From assembly GCA_018389105.1 (NCBI GenBank), contig JACATO010001096.1, positions 310,001 through 374,000 of the forward strand: a stretch of DNA of 64,000 nucleotides, given 5' to 3'. This document shows, in pieces, positions 13,101-25,590 of the stretch. The stretch comes from Nautilus pompilius. Taxonomy: Eukaryota; Mollusca; Cephalopoda; Nautilida; Nautilidae. The notes beneath the pieces are model-generated. The model searched no databases, was not told the DNA's origin, and saw only the letters and a list, made by a program, of their open reading frames with translations. How positions within the stretch are numbered: the stretch's first letter is position 1; the number at the start of each line of letters is the position of its first letter. The translations under genes and the position numbers were made by a program.

Positions 13101-14683
13101 CGATGATGGAGGGACTCGTCTCAAACTGTTGCTCAGACGCAAATATTTCTACCCCACAAAAAAAAGTAAATGCTTCTCATCAGAGAGAAAATATATGCGC
13201 GGTTTGTTAGATCAAAACAAAAATCAATTCAATGCAACCTTTTGCAACGAACTGAAGGAAATGAGAGAAATTCGATTATTCTAAGAAAAAATAACAAACA
13301 AATCATGCAATAAAAAAGAGAAAAAAGATTCTCCATTTTAGTTGTACGACTTCATTTTTTTCCCTTCTGCTTAGTAACTACAGCCATCTCATTAACTCTT
13401 AAACAGCCCCCTTCCAAAAACATCAATGTTGCCATGGTTACCAATTAACTTTTGTTTCAAAATATCACATTTGTAAAAAAGAAGAAAAAAAACATGCTGC
13501 CTTTATGTCGGAAACTAGCGGAAAGATATCTGATGTCGAAAGTTCTTAATTTCCTATCGGCTCATTTGTTTATATGTACAAACAATTTATTTTCTCAAAG
13601 TCGATCTAATCTCTCGGATAACTGAATGGCGGAGCAGCGATACCTTCAGATAATTTACTTGTCTTCTAGAAGCTTGTCCTTGTCAAGTGGTCGATCGCCA
13701 GTCCCGTCTCTCATGTCTAGCATAGCATAGCCTCGTTCTGAAATTGATCTCTCTGACTGTTATGTTCGTAGACATCGCTGTCGCTGATGGTGGATGGCCA
13801 GACAAAACCACTCCCTTAATCTATTAATCTATTTGTTTCCGGTATGACGAGCGGTCACGTCTCGAGACTAAACCTCCGCTGACCCCTGACAATCCTCAAC
13901 TCTACATCTTCCTACGCAGCCGCCGAATTTAGTTCATCATCACTGCTGCACCTGCGCTGATTAAAGATCTACCTGAACGAGCGTCCGACTATAGTATCTT
14001 CTTTCCCCCTTAAGTTTCTGTTTCTGACGCAACAAATTAAGTCCCCGCTAGAACAGATCGACTGAAACAGCTTTGAACATTTTCCTAGCACCGACTGTTA
14101 GTTTAGAAATGAATATGCAATGAAAAACAGATATATATTTCTGCCAAGTGCTCCAAAAGTAAGTGAGAATCAAGAGGTATGCAAGACAAAAAGACACGAG
14201 GAATTCCGTTAGTATATATATATATACACACATATAAACACAATAGCAAAAATACATTAAACAAAGACAAAGCTTCCGTTGTGTGATCTGGTGAGAAGAA
14301 ATCTAATAACCACGAGAAAGAAATGGGCGAACGAGAGAGCGTGATGCTTCGAGCGAAGTGACTCATCGTGTGTATCGGTCAAGTGGAGAGAAAAACATCG
14401 CAAAAATGTAGTTTTACCAGAGAGCGTAAGTTGAGTAGCGGAGCATTGTTTGTACGAGTAGAAAGTAGGTGAGTGGCCTCGCGGGTCCTCAAACATCTTC
14501 GACATCGGTGCCACGTCGTCGGCAGGAGATGCTACCAAAAAAATGGACGAAGCCGACATGAAATAAAAGTTATGCTAAATACGAAACAAGTTCGGGGAAA
14601 AATAAACGTTGTTACGGTATTTGCTTTGACTAAATATCAATAAGCCATCGACGCGATCAGAACAATGGACAACTTGTGTGTTA
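10146..14683. other. No gene recognised
   Basis: This is AT-rich sequence with no recognised coding or repeat feature. A perfect donor (CTCCAG|GTAAGT) occurs at 11708/11709 and a frame of about 23 codons leads into it, but there is no convincing acceptor, so I do not call an exon. A run of TATATATA lies near 14215-14226. Confidence 0.4.
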
Positions 14684-15130
14684 GTGGATGACTAACGACT
14701 TACCAACACCGACGAGTACAAACTAAGCCAACTGGTCACGTGGATGACTAACGACTTACCAACACCGACGGGTACAAACTAAGCCAACTGGTCACGTGGA
14801 TGACGAACGACTTACCAACACCGACGAGTACAAACTAAGCCAACTGGTCACGTGGATGACTAACGACTTACCAACACCGACGGGTACAAACTAAGCCAAC
14901 TGGTCACGTGGATGACGAACGACTTACCAACACCGACGAGTACAAACTAAGCCAACTGGTCACGTGGATGACTAACGACTTACCAACACCGACGAGTACA
15001 AACTAAGCCAACTGGTCACGTGGATGACTAACGACTTACCAACACCGTCGAGTACAAACTAAACCAACTGGTCACGTGGATGACTAACGACTTACCAACA
15101 CCGACGGGTGCAAACTAACCAACTGGTCAC
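14684..15130 (+). repeat. Minisatellite, 56-bp unit x 8
   Basis: Eight head-to-tail units begin with GTGGATGAC at 14684, 14740, 14796, 14852, 14908, 14964, 15020 and 15076. The last is one base short. Two diagnostic sites vary between units (GACTAAC/GACGAAC and GACGAG/GACGGG). Units 2-3 and 4-5 repeat as a pair, so a dimer was duplicated. Each unit boundary carries GTCACGTG, an E-box core. A 56-bp period is not a multiple of three, so no long frame forms. Confidence 0.95.
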
Positions 15131-16640
15131 GTGACCTCGCTGGGGGAAAAGAAAATTCGACAAAGAACAGGGTTTTTTTTTTCTTTTTTTTCCTGTTTTT
15201 ATCGCCAACTCGAAGATCGTTTTCTTTATTCCATCTGGCTTCGTGTTTCCGATCGATCTAACAAGTCCGTCATTAAAATGGACGTTTGTGATGAACCAGA
15301 TCTCAGTTGCGCAGAACCTAAGCGTTTAAGGGCTACCGCCGGTCTGGCCAGCATCTCTGTATCTCGACGGATGATTTACCACGCCAACGCCGCTGCTTCT
15401 CTTACTGATGACGATGATGGATGAAACTTATCACAAAATTTGAGAAGTCATATTGTGGGTGAATTTAATCCTAGAGCGCAGCAAAAAAAATGGTATGGAC
15501 CTATTCGCCAGATTGTATCAGCGTCCTTCCCGCAATTTACATTTCTGTGTAACAAAACCATCAGACCCCACCACCCGGTATCAGTTGCACTGGGACGGGA
15601 AGCAGTGGAAACGTACTTCTTATGTTTAAATCAGTTTAATTTATTTTCGAATATTTTATGAAACATCGGAAATCACTAATTGCCAGGAAATGCTTCAAAT
15701 TAGTAAACCAAAAAGAGAGAGAGAGAGAGAGGTTGGTTTAAGAGTCTAAACCTGGACCTGAGTGGGAACAAATCTCAGGGTTTCATCAACAGCTGGGAAA
15801 CTCGCAGAGCTAAAAAGAAATAGAAAAAAAAAAAAATCGAAGGTTTTTAATTTTCAAAATTGGTCCAGCGGAAATTCCTAACGATTTTTTGTCTTCTTTT
15901 GCTATAATTAGCTGAAGCAAAACAACAACAACAACAACAAACAATAGTAACTGAAAACCGGCTCCAGAGAATCGCTCTGTCCAATTTCTCGCCATTATGA
16001 CGATCAGCCGCACGCGACCCGGTACTGGTTTTGTGACGTCACGTGTAGGCCACCAGGATTTTCAAACATGAATGGACAATCTCACAGACATGCCAAGGAT
16101 TAAAGGTTTTTCGAGTCGATCCGGTCCAGCAGCCAACAGCGATTTCGGATAAACAGCTTCGTCTTTTCTCATCATTCAATTGTTAAAATAAATGAGTTCT
16201 TTCCAGATTCATAAAACTATTCGCATAAAAGTCTCTACAATTTCAGTTAATAAATTATCACGTCATTTTACGTTATCAGTGTTATATTTATTTATTTTAA
16301 AAATATTAACTTTTTTTTCAGTTAAATGGATGAACATCGATTATTTTCCGCATAATTCATGCAGGCAAGCGAGTTAATGACTGAACGGGTGAGTTTCTGT
16401 GCCTCCTTCGTCATTCGCTATTCGGTGTAAGTTGGAACTATGGGGAAACACTGATCTACAAGAGAGAAATCACTTTCTAAAACTAATTTCTAAAACAGTT
16501 TTGTTTCTTTGCTTTACATTAAATTTTTTATATGCATACGATTTTTCATTTTGTAGCTTTCCAATAATAAGTTTGTTTTGTTTTTTAAAATTTCATTTTT
16601 TTTTTCCAAAATTAATTTCATCAATTACAGTAATTTCTTT
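15131..16640. other. No gene recognised; simple repeats
   Basis: Contains a short (GA)n at about 15715-15732, a (CAA)n run at about 15926-15942, and a TGACGTCA palindrome at 16034-16041 that runs into CACGTG. Two moderately long plus-strand open frames (15131-15424 and 15440-15661) have no recognisable domain and no strong splice context. Confidence 0.4.
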
Positions 16641-17080
16641 TCTAAAGAACGAGAGTCTCGTACAGAATGGGAATTCTTCTAAAGACGAGAGTCTCGTACA
16701 GAATGGGAATTCTTGTAAAGAACGAGAGTCTCGTACGGAATAGGAATTCTTCTAAAGAACGAGAGTCTCGTACAGAATGGGAATTCTTCTAAAGAACGAG
16801 AGTCTCGTACAGAATGGGAATTATTCTAAAGAACGAGAGTCTCGTACGGAATAGGAATTCTTCTAAAGAACGAGAGTCTCGTACGGAATAGGAATTCTTC
16901 TAAAGAACGAGAGTCTCGTACGGAATAGGAATTCTTCTAAAGAACGAGAGTCTCGTACAGAATGGGAATTCTTGTAAAGAACGAGAGTCTCGTACGGAAT
17001 AGGAATTCTTGTAAAGGACGAGAGTCTCGTACGGAATAGGAATTATTCTAAAGGACGAGAGTCTCGTACAGACGGCACGA
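16641..17080 (+). repeat. Minisatellite, 37-bp unit x 12, with hairpin core
   Basis: Twelve units are marked by the near-palindrome ACGAGAGTCTCGT at 16649, 16685, 16722, 16759, 16796, 16833, 16870, 16907, 16944, 16981, 17018 and 17055. The spacing is 37 except for one 36. ACGAGA pairs with TCTCGT around a single G, so every unit can form a 6-bp hairpin or cruciform. Most units also carry GAATTC. Variants include TACAGAATGGG versus TACGGAATAGG and AAAGAAC versus AAAGGAC. Confidence 0.95.
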
Positions 17081-19600
17081 TGAGAAATTAAAGTAAGCCA
17101 ACTTTCTCACTTTTGAAAGAAACGAAACAGTGTAAAAGATGAATGAAAATCGATAGGTTCACTGGCCTGCGGCCACCTGGTCAACCAGTATATAGAAGGA
17201 TCTGGCCTTTACAGAACATATTGGAGAAGATAAAACCATCCATAAACAGGGCTTTAAAGGACAAAGTTTAAAATATAATTACATCACTAAGTCAAACATG
17301 AAAGGCCTTTTGTATGGAAAAAGTAAATAAAAGTAGAGACACCGAGAGTTTAAATTCTGATTTCTCTGCCCGCAGAAAAATTGTGCAGAAGTATTTTAAA
17401 GGCAACGATGTTAATAAAGCCCAGGGTCAGCTTGGGTCATTCCCATGGGTACTTTAAAAGTACAATTATTAAAATCTTTCAAACTAATTATCTCAGAAAT
17501 AATTATAAATAACTTTAAAAGTCTACAATAGTAGTAGCTCCCATGATTAGTCAGACGTAACTGAAGGAAGCTAATAGACCTGCCTCTTTTACAACTGCCT
17601 CCAGGACAGGGCCCTGACCGCTTTCTCCGGGAAACAGCCAGAGCCAAGGGTTTTTCATCACCCCCGTAATTTTCTAATTTTAATTGATAAAGTTGAATTA
17701 CACCTGAATTTGCGAAACAATGTTACGTTAACCTATCGAAATGTGTTCATGCGGCTCTAGTTTACCACCTGCTTAACAGAAAAGATTACCAAAATGGAAA
17801 AAAAAATGGAACATGCCAACAGATGATTTCCCATAGGACTATATAAATCATACTACAATAACCGGTCCAGCCATAGATATTCTCCTGTTCTTTACTCAAT
17901 GGGAAGATCTAAGAGGTTGACATTCAAAGCTGACGAATTCTCTCTATACAATTCTACATTGTAGACGTAACTTTAACCCTTGAGTGGCAAGCAGTAATAG
18001 GTAGAATAATTACACATCTTGTCTGAAGCATGCGGGAAACAATATGCTAGCAGCGTTCAGTGCCCTGCCGAAAACATCATTGCTATATTAACGTGATGTA
18101 GTGAAAACCATAGGCTGACAAATTATGATTTTTTTTTTGTAATAACAAAAGTCCGTTAAGAACAAAAAAGATCTAACGAAAATACAAGGCAATGCGTAAA
18201 GTATGTTAGTATGAGAAGAAAAACACACTTTAGGGGCGTCGAAGAGATGTGTTCTTTGTGCAGTGAGAAAATCCATCATTTGTATCACATCATCCAAACG
18301 GAACTTTTTTTGGTTTTTATTCCTGTTCCTTGCTTACTCTTATCCCTGAATGCGATTATTTTTTTTAAAAAAAAATTCCAGTTGTCGTCTGTTCCTCTTT
18401 AGGTTATTTATTTTCCAAAAAAACGTTTGAATTCTGCGCATGCACGGCTTGTCTGCTGCCTTGTTTTTCCAGACATTGTCTTCACAGTCATCAGTATCTA
18501 TACCGTAAAACACAAATCACGCATAGAACTGTGACGTAGTCCAGTAGATTGTAGGCAATTAATCAAATTAATCTTCAGATTTAAGACATCCCCGCAGCAG
18601 CTTGATTTCCTCATGTGAATATTTTATGTTTTAGCAAACTTCAGATTCGATATATGCATATTTCTATTTTAAATAAGTCCGTTAATTAAGATTAAGTAAA
18701 AATGAAGTAGCAGAATTCTTAGGGCTGTTCCACATTATTTACCGATTTTATCATCACAAGTCTACGATATTTGGCATTACTTGGCGCCTTCCAGAGATAT
18801 CTGGAGTTAGTGCTAGTTTGTTTTTTGTATTATCTTACTTTGTTTCTAAATTCTATTGTTGTTGTTTTTTGGAGTGATAATTGAATTTTAAGATATTCGT
18901 GATTTCTATGGACAGGACGAAAAGAAAGAAAATCCATTCAATTCCAGAGTCGAGAGTTTCCTATCTTCTTCTTCTTCTTCTTCTCTGAAACAGCTCTTCT
19001 TTGCTCTATTGATTGCGTCAATATGAAACAAAAGCCGTCAGACTAGCAATGGGATTTCGTCCCAGTGGTAGGCATTTCTATTACAAGTCCAGATCAGAAC
19101 TGAGCCCCGTTCGTCCATCAGTATCATTCTTTAGACCAATTAAAAACCCCTACCAGGAATCCGCGTTAACGAGATTGGTCCGGAAAAACATCCTGATAAA
19201 TAAACTGCTCGACAAATGTAGCAGATCTATATTCTCACCGCCGAGCGATTTTACTCAGTATTTTACAATTATTCTGAATTAAAAATTAATGTAAATCAAG
19301 ATTCTGCATCTCATTTTCTCCGTTTCTCTTAATAAACTTCAAATTAGTGGGATGCTGTTCTGTAGGGTAATTCATTCATATTCTCCATCATATAATTTTT
19401 TTCCGAAGATCAATAATTCGATTATAATAAATGTAATCAATCACCTAAAAGTTTTTTATTTGCGTTTTAAAATTATTTCGGAAACTAATAATTATGTTAA
19501 AAGCCAACAAAATTCTACACTTTTATTTTAAACTGACTTTGGTATGGAATGCAAGAAACAACACCCGCGTTAACTTTTAATTCATTTATAAGAAACTTCG
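17081..19600. other. No gene recognised
   Basis: This is AT-rich sequence. A short (TTC)n run lies near 18966-18983. No exon, RNA gene or transposon is supported. Confidence 0.4.
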
Positions 19601-19691
19601 AATAATAATAATAAATAATAATGATGATGATGATGATATAATAATAATAATTATGATGATGATGATAATAATAATAATAATAAATAATACG

Positions 19692-19773
<82 letters not shown>

Positions 19774-19800
19774 TGATGATGATGATGATGATGATGATGT
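19601..19800 (+). repeat. (AAT)n / (ATG)n microsatellite
   Basis: About 200 bases of AAT triplets carry embedded blocks of ATG/GAT triplets at both ends. On the minus strand this reads as a run of about 50 isoleucines followed by serines, which is a repeat artefact and not a protein. Confidence 0.95.
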
Positions 19801-22800
19801 CATGAAACAAGTTTCCTGGAATGGATTCACAGCAGCGATGAGAGTTCTCGCACAGGTGCTTTCTCTCTAGCTGCCATCTTTTATTTGTTAAATTATTGGA
19901 GTTTTTATGAATAGATAAGAAAGCTCGGATTTGAATTTGCGACACTGCTGGTAAAATTGAGCCACGAATATTTCCATATTTACGCAGAATATTTGGGAAG
20001 TGAGTCATATGATAAGTAGTAGCGTTACCTCTAAGGAATGTACGTCACGTGATGGCGCCTTTCCGAAGCTGGCACAGCAGTTGCGATTTCTTGATGTTGC
20101 ATCTATCTATCAGCCAGCCCGAAGTCTTGCACATTATAGGGCTGACCAGGTGATCACCTGCCTTTTAGCCTGAGCAGCCACTGTTCGAAATAAGCTGCGA
20201 TACCTTAGAGCACTTTCGGGTCGTCATTACACACAAAATGAAGGTATTTAAATCTCTGACATGGAAACCCGTAAAATATACTGTTTAATGACATGAAATC
20301 TGTTGTTGAGATTTCCTGTTAGGTAATTAAGTGACTTACCAATATTGTAATCTTTAAATCATCAATGATAACGTACTTCTTAAAATTGTAAGTTTTTTTG
20401 TCAAATAGTTCCTATCTGAATATGTGAAAATTTAAAGAAGAAATTAAGTAAATAATTTCAAAATAAAAGTATAAATCTTAATACAATATATTAAAGTCAT
20501 CTATTTTTAAAATTTTTAATATTCAATAAATACGATACTGAATTATCTTGTTTTGATTTGTATTATATGTGTGCCACCCTCCTATTCTCCAATCAGAACG
20601 GGAAAATAGAATATTTTTGACAATTTACAATATTTGCTCCAATTATAATGATGCAACATCAGAAAAAATCCGATATAAGATAACTTATGAAAAGTTAGCT
20701 TGCTCTTAAAACTGGTATCTCGCCAGCCTCGATTGGCAGCAAACCTCCAGTCGTTCGGTGGATGCCTGTATTCTGCCGTTGTTGAGATTTTCTTCTATAA
20801 ATTAGAGCTGGACGCGTCATGGACAGTTTCTCGAATGCTTATAACATGAATAAGCTTGTGCACCTTTAAGAGAAGACTCTCAGCAAAATTGTTAAATGTA
20901 GCCAAACTGAGCTGTCATCTTTTAATGGAAAATTCACACCTATCCCACAAAACTGTCTTTTTTAATTCTACTTAAGCTCGAAAACATAAATATTCCTATC
21001 AAGAAGTCCCACTGCGGTCATAATCGCACGCTGAAGTCAGTTTATTTAATATCTAACCCTAACCCTAGCCAATAAGGTGACGGGATGCCGTCTTCTTTCT
21101 GTGACAGCGTAGCTCATCATCATTACGTCAGGGTGACTCTACATATGACGTAGAATCAGGAACTTACCTTTCATTTTGTATTACTCCGCGGAAAACAAAG
21201 AAGTGCTATGTTTTTAGAGGAGGAGGAAGACATGGAAACTACACGTTTTACTACTGAACGCCACGCTATTTGTACCGATCTTTATCGAGTGTCACAATAA
21301 ATACAGTCATCGGGGATTAGTGAACGAAACAGTAACAATCAGCTCCTGATACCTTTGAGAACAGCAACCACAACGCAATAATTCGAGTTGTTTCCTCGAC
21401 GATGAATATTGTGTTTTTGAGAACCACTGATAAGGGAGATAACTTGTTTTATACACCGATATTTTGTGCCACAATAGGTTTTACAAAATGACCACAGTCT
21501 GAGTTAACAGCATATACCCGACACCCCTTCTTCTCCCCCCCCCGTAGCTTACGGGTACCAGACATCTTTCGACTTCGACGGGGTTCGCCAAGAAGAAGAA
21601 GCCTTAACAGCTTCGTCATATATTTATAATCCAGTTCATTGCCATTTGCTTTTGTCAATAGAGGCAAAAAAATTAACCAACTAAAGCAATAATTTTTAAA
21701 ATGGATCGGCTGATCCGACGAAAGGTCATGGATTAGGTCCAAGTGTTTGGCAGGTGTAGATTCTGTAAGACTGCAATCTGAACTGACCCATCGCTCCTCT
21801 GAGCTGGTTAGCGGTCCAGAGGCTGGTTATCGCTCGCTGTCTAACAATTTTTAATCGCACGCATCACTTAGCTCTGGAATTTGAAAACTAAATCTGAGAG
21901 CTTGAAAATTTTTCCTACTGACGTTCATTGATGAATTTCTTTATTTAAACATATTTCCGTAGTTACTCCTGTCTTTATTCTTGTACCGAGCTGAAAACAT
22001 CTGATTTTTAAACAGATATATTATCGGCTTTTGTGTGGTTTTTATAAGTAACAACTTAGAAAACAGACGGCTGTTTGGTTTTTTTAACCATCAGATAACC
22101 CAGAATCTTTCAATGTGACACGAAAAGGGACTAATAGTTGTCTCTACAATGTAATGGAACGATACCGATAATTATTAATTTAGAAATAATAAACTGTTTC
22201 ACAGATATCAAGCATATTTATTTTACTCTATCCAAACTTTAGGCGGCAGAAGAATCCAAAACGGTATGACGTGTAATTAGAAAATTACGACTTGCTGCTT
22301 AATTTGGTTATACTAGAGTCTGGCTGGTTTTTCGGGTGGTTCGGGTTATTAGACTACAAATTGTTTAAACTGTTAGCAGGTCGGTAAGTAGGCGAAAGGA
22401 AGAATGACTTCTAAAATAATTTGCTGGTGACGATTTTCAGTGTTTGGCCTTAAAGAATAGTCACTTATCGATGGTTTTCCTTATAATCCAGTTACCATCC
22501 GCTGGTGTTAGATTCACTACTAAGGACGAAAACAACGCTCTCGTTAAGGCTGAACCAGATTTTCGTGCAAATTCCTCATTATTGGAAATCGCGAGACAAG
22601 GAAATGCTGACAAAATGCAAAGATCTTTCATGTTGATTTACCTAGTTGTTGTTGTTTTGTTTTTCTGTCAAGAGTAGACGACAGGAAAGTGAGGAAGCTC
22701 GTTCATGTCTGCACGGAACCCAGCTCGTCTACATCGTGTTTGATCCACTGTTTGTTCAGCTTCCCTCCGGGAAACAGTGTTCTAACAGTCTTTGACGCCA

Positions 22801-24932
22801 GTTCCGAAAAAATCGAGATGACGAAGCCGTCGCCAGGGGCACCGCACGCTTGATGTTGTCCAGACCAGTTTATACAAATCCACTGTGAGCAGGGATACCC
22901 TCCGGAAACCTACCCATCGACGTAAGACCTCTCCCCCCCCCACCTCTGAGCTCTTCAGAGACTTCTCTTTCCTTTCTGTGCGTCAATCAAAAGATCAAAA
23001 AAAAAAATAAAACACCTGAACTCATCGAATGGCAGGAATTCGTCAGCAGTCAGACATAAGCCCCTTTTTTAAATAAGATACCATTTTCACAGGTTCACCT
23101 TGTTACCTGCGGGGATTCCACGCTATTATTATTTAAAGATTCAAATCTGCTCAGAGCGGTTAGCGAAAGTAAAATTTCCCCCAGAAACGAGGCGATGTTC
23201 TGAAGATTTTAACTCGGTACTGGCATGAACAGCAAAACAAAAAGAAGAAACGTTGTTTAAAGATGAACGTGCACAGAATTAGGAATTCCTGAAAAAAAAG
23301 GTTCTCTAGAGAAGAAATAAATTGGAATTAGCTTCGGAAACTTCCTGCCAGCCGATCATTAAATAGCCTATCTAAACGTCAGCAGGCATATAGTCCGTTG
23401 GTCTGAACAGCCAGCGTCCTCCTGTTTGCAGAACTCTTGTATGTTTGCTCTGGTTGAATAGAAGAATAAATTTCCTCTCCTGGATTTTAATAGAAAATTG
23501 GTAGATTCTAATTTCCGGATAATTTTCTCTTGACTAAAGCGAAATATTTTGTTAACGTCCGGAACTACGAAGCTTGTACATAAGAGACTCTGCGTAACGA
23601 ATTGAAGACAAAAGAAAGAAAGGAAAAATTCGTGTAGCCTGAGAACGACCAACCCGCTTTGCCCCATCCTCCTGTAAAATTATTTGAAAAATAAAATACA
23701 ACAAAGCAAAAAGTCAAGTTCAGCAATTAGACCAGAAAACACATGATAAATACTTTAATATTGTGTTATTGTTAAAAATCTATCGCTTGTTGGCTGTTTA
23801 TGTAGATTTGCTGTCTAGAAAAGCTCATCCGTCAAACCAAGGGAAGATCATTTTAGACACAATTTAAAATGCATTAGTAATAATTCCATTGTATGGAAAA
23901 CAAATTCGCAATATAAATATGACGTAGATCACCGATATTTTGTGCCAACCACTAAAAAGGCAAACACGTTTAAACATTATGTACATATCTTTGTCTTATT
24001 ATTCCGAACGCTGGAGGTGTCCTGTAATGTAAATACAATAAAAGAGATAAATCGTTTGAGCTGCTTGGTGGGATCACTTATGGCATCTTGTAGAGTTTGT
24101 GGACTTAAGCAAAGAATCCATTGGATTAATAATAGAGATCTAGTCAAGCGTTTCTCCATACATTTTGCAGATTTCCTCTATTTATTACTAATGGGGCACT
24201 AGTCTGGACTGTTTGGACTTTATTGCTTTACGTTTCGTAGTTGTTCAGCTGGGTCATATCCAGAGCCTCTGAAGTTCAGAAACACCATTTCAATCTATTT
24301 CACCTATTTCAAGCTCTAGCCGTTTTTAATCTATCGCATGTTGCTTCAACTTCCGGTAGGATATGGAGTGAATACGTTTGGGGCATCACTTGATCAAACA
24401 AAGGAAGAAGAGCAGTCCAAAGGGCGCTTGTGAAGATGACGAAATTCTGAGTAGTCTGTAAAGATTACGGATTACCAGTATATACACCCCGACGACTTTT
24501 ATTTCTAATTTTCATCAGTGGTTTTCGTTGAGCAACCCACCTAGTAAACTCAAGTCTTCGCTCAGTGATACTGATGTTGCCACAGCTGATTGATGGCTGT
24601 CACTACGAGGTTAGTAGACACCAGATTTTCCTGTGACAACGTCTAACAGTTTGGTGGATTTTGCATCTCTTTGCCTAAACAGACGAGCAGCGTGAATACG
24701 CATCATGGATTCAGCAACTGTGAAAATATCTCAGCTACCACGTGTTTTCCTTCGCAAATTTTATTAAATCGAATCTGTCTACGCCATTGACCCATTTTGG
24801 CAATAGCGATAATAACCAAGGTACGTAGACACCTGATAAAATCAGATTTTTGTAGGTATTTAACTTATGACACGTGCAGGCATCACCACAATAACAATCT
24901 GTCTTGTTTTTTTTTAAATAAGAATTAAATAC
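19801..24932. other. No gene recognised; one motif and one duplicated 18-mer
   Basis: AAGGGAGATAAC lies at 21432-21443. The 18-mer CACCGATATTTTGTGCCA occurs at 21454-21471 and again at 23930-23947. On the minus strand at 24159-23977 an ATG-led 60-residue frame starts with a basic/hydrophobic N-terminus (MEKRLTRSLLLIQWILCL), but nothing else supports it as a gene. Confidence 0.4.
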
Positions 24933-25197
24933 CTTGGAATCGTAAAATATTGAAATATATTTTTAAATGTCGACATAAAATTAAACAGTGCACTTTCCAT
25001 TAATCTCATAATTTTTATTGCGGAAGGTATGTACACGTTAGAATCGTACAAAACATCAGGAAACATAGAGTTAATATCGACTAGCTTTTCTGTTGCCTCA
25101 CGGAGGGCTAGAACACGTTGTAGCACGGATGCAATGAGAGTCTGTAAGATAGCAGGGTCAAAATTTTGAGAAGGTTCAGTCAATGTTTCCTTTATAT
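24933..25197 (-). other. Candidate internal exon, unrecognised protein
   Basis: On the minus strand an acceptor (ATATTTAGCAG, just above 25197) and a donor (CCAAG|GTATTT, 24933/24932) bound 265 bases. One frame is open throughout, giving about 87 residues. The peptide is strongly protein-like: an amphipathic helical part (ILQTLIASVLQRVLALREAT), then EKLVDINSMFPDVLYDSN, then IKIMRLMESALFNFM. The pattern vaguely recalls the first lobe of type I ligand-binding domains, but I cannot support that assignment. It could also be an eroded fragment. No neighbouring exon was securely joined. Confidence 0.4.
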
Positions 25198-25400
25198 CTG
25201 CTAAATATTAGGAAGGGAACTCTCTGAAAATGGCGGTCATGATGCCCCCGGATGCGCTCAATCGGATTCGAATCAACATCTTTTATTCCACAGAGCGGTC
25301 GTCAGGTTATCAGACGTTTCTGAACGAACGCCCCTGTCAGTCTTTCTGGCGTCTCAAATCTTTGCCCATGGACACTGCACTAAACCACCGTGTTTAACTA

Positions 25401-25590
25401 TGGGCTGCAGACCAATTACCCGAGATGCTTGGCTGGCCTTTCCCCACACCACGCCCGTCCCCCGAGATGCTTGGCTGGTCTTTCCCCACACCACGCCCGT
25501 CCCTTCGATGCGACAGACCAGTTACCCGAGATGCTTGGCTGGCCTTTCCCCACACCACGCCCGTCCACCCGACGTGACAGACCAGTTACC
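25401..25590 (+). repeat. Compound tandem repeat (40-bp core, 24-bp linker)
   Basis: A 40-bp core starting CCGAGATGCTTGGCTGG occurs three times (about 25420, 25461 and 25527). A linker ending GACAGACCAGTTACC separates or flanks the copies (about 25503-25526 and 25566-25590, with a diverged copy ending 25419). The order is linker-core-core-linker-core-linker. It is CpG- and C-rich and produces overlapping short open frames that should not be read as genes. Confidence 0.85.

Noticed and set aside
19586..20008. 140-codon frame with a long isoleucine run
   Set aside because: Translation of the AAT/ATG microsatellite.
21053..21070. TAACCCTAACCCTAG, telomere-like
   Set aside because: Only two repeat units, inside ordinary sequence.
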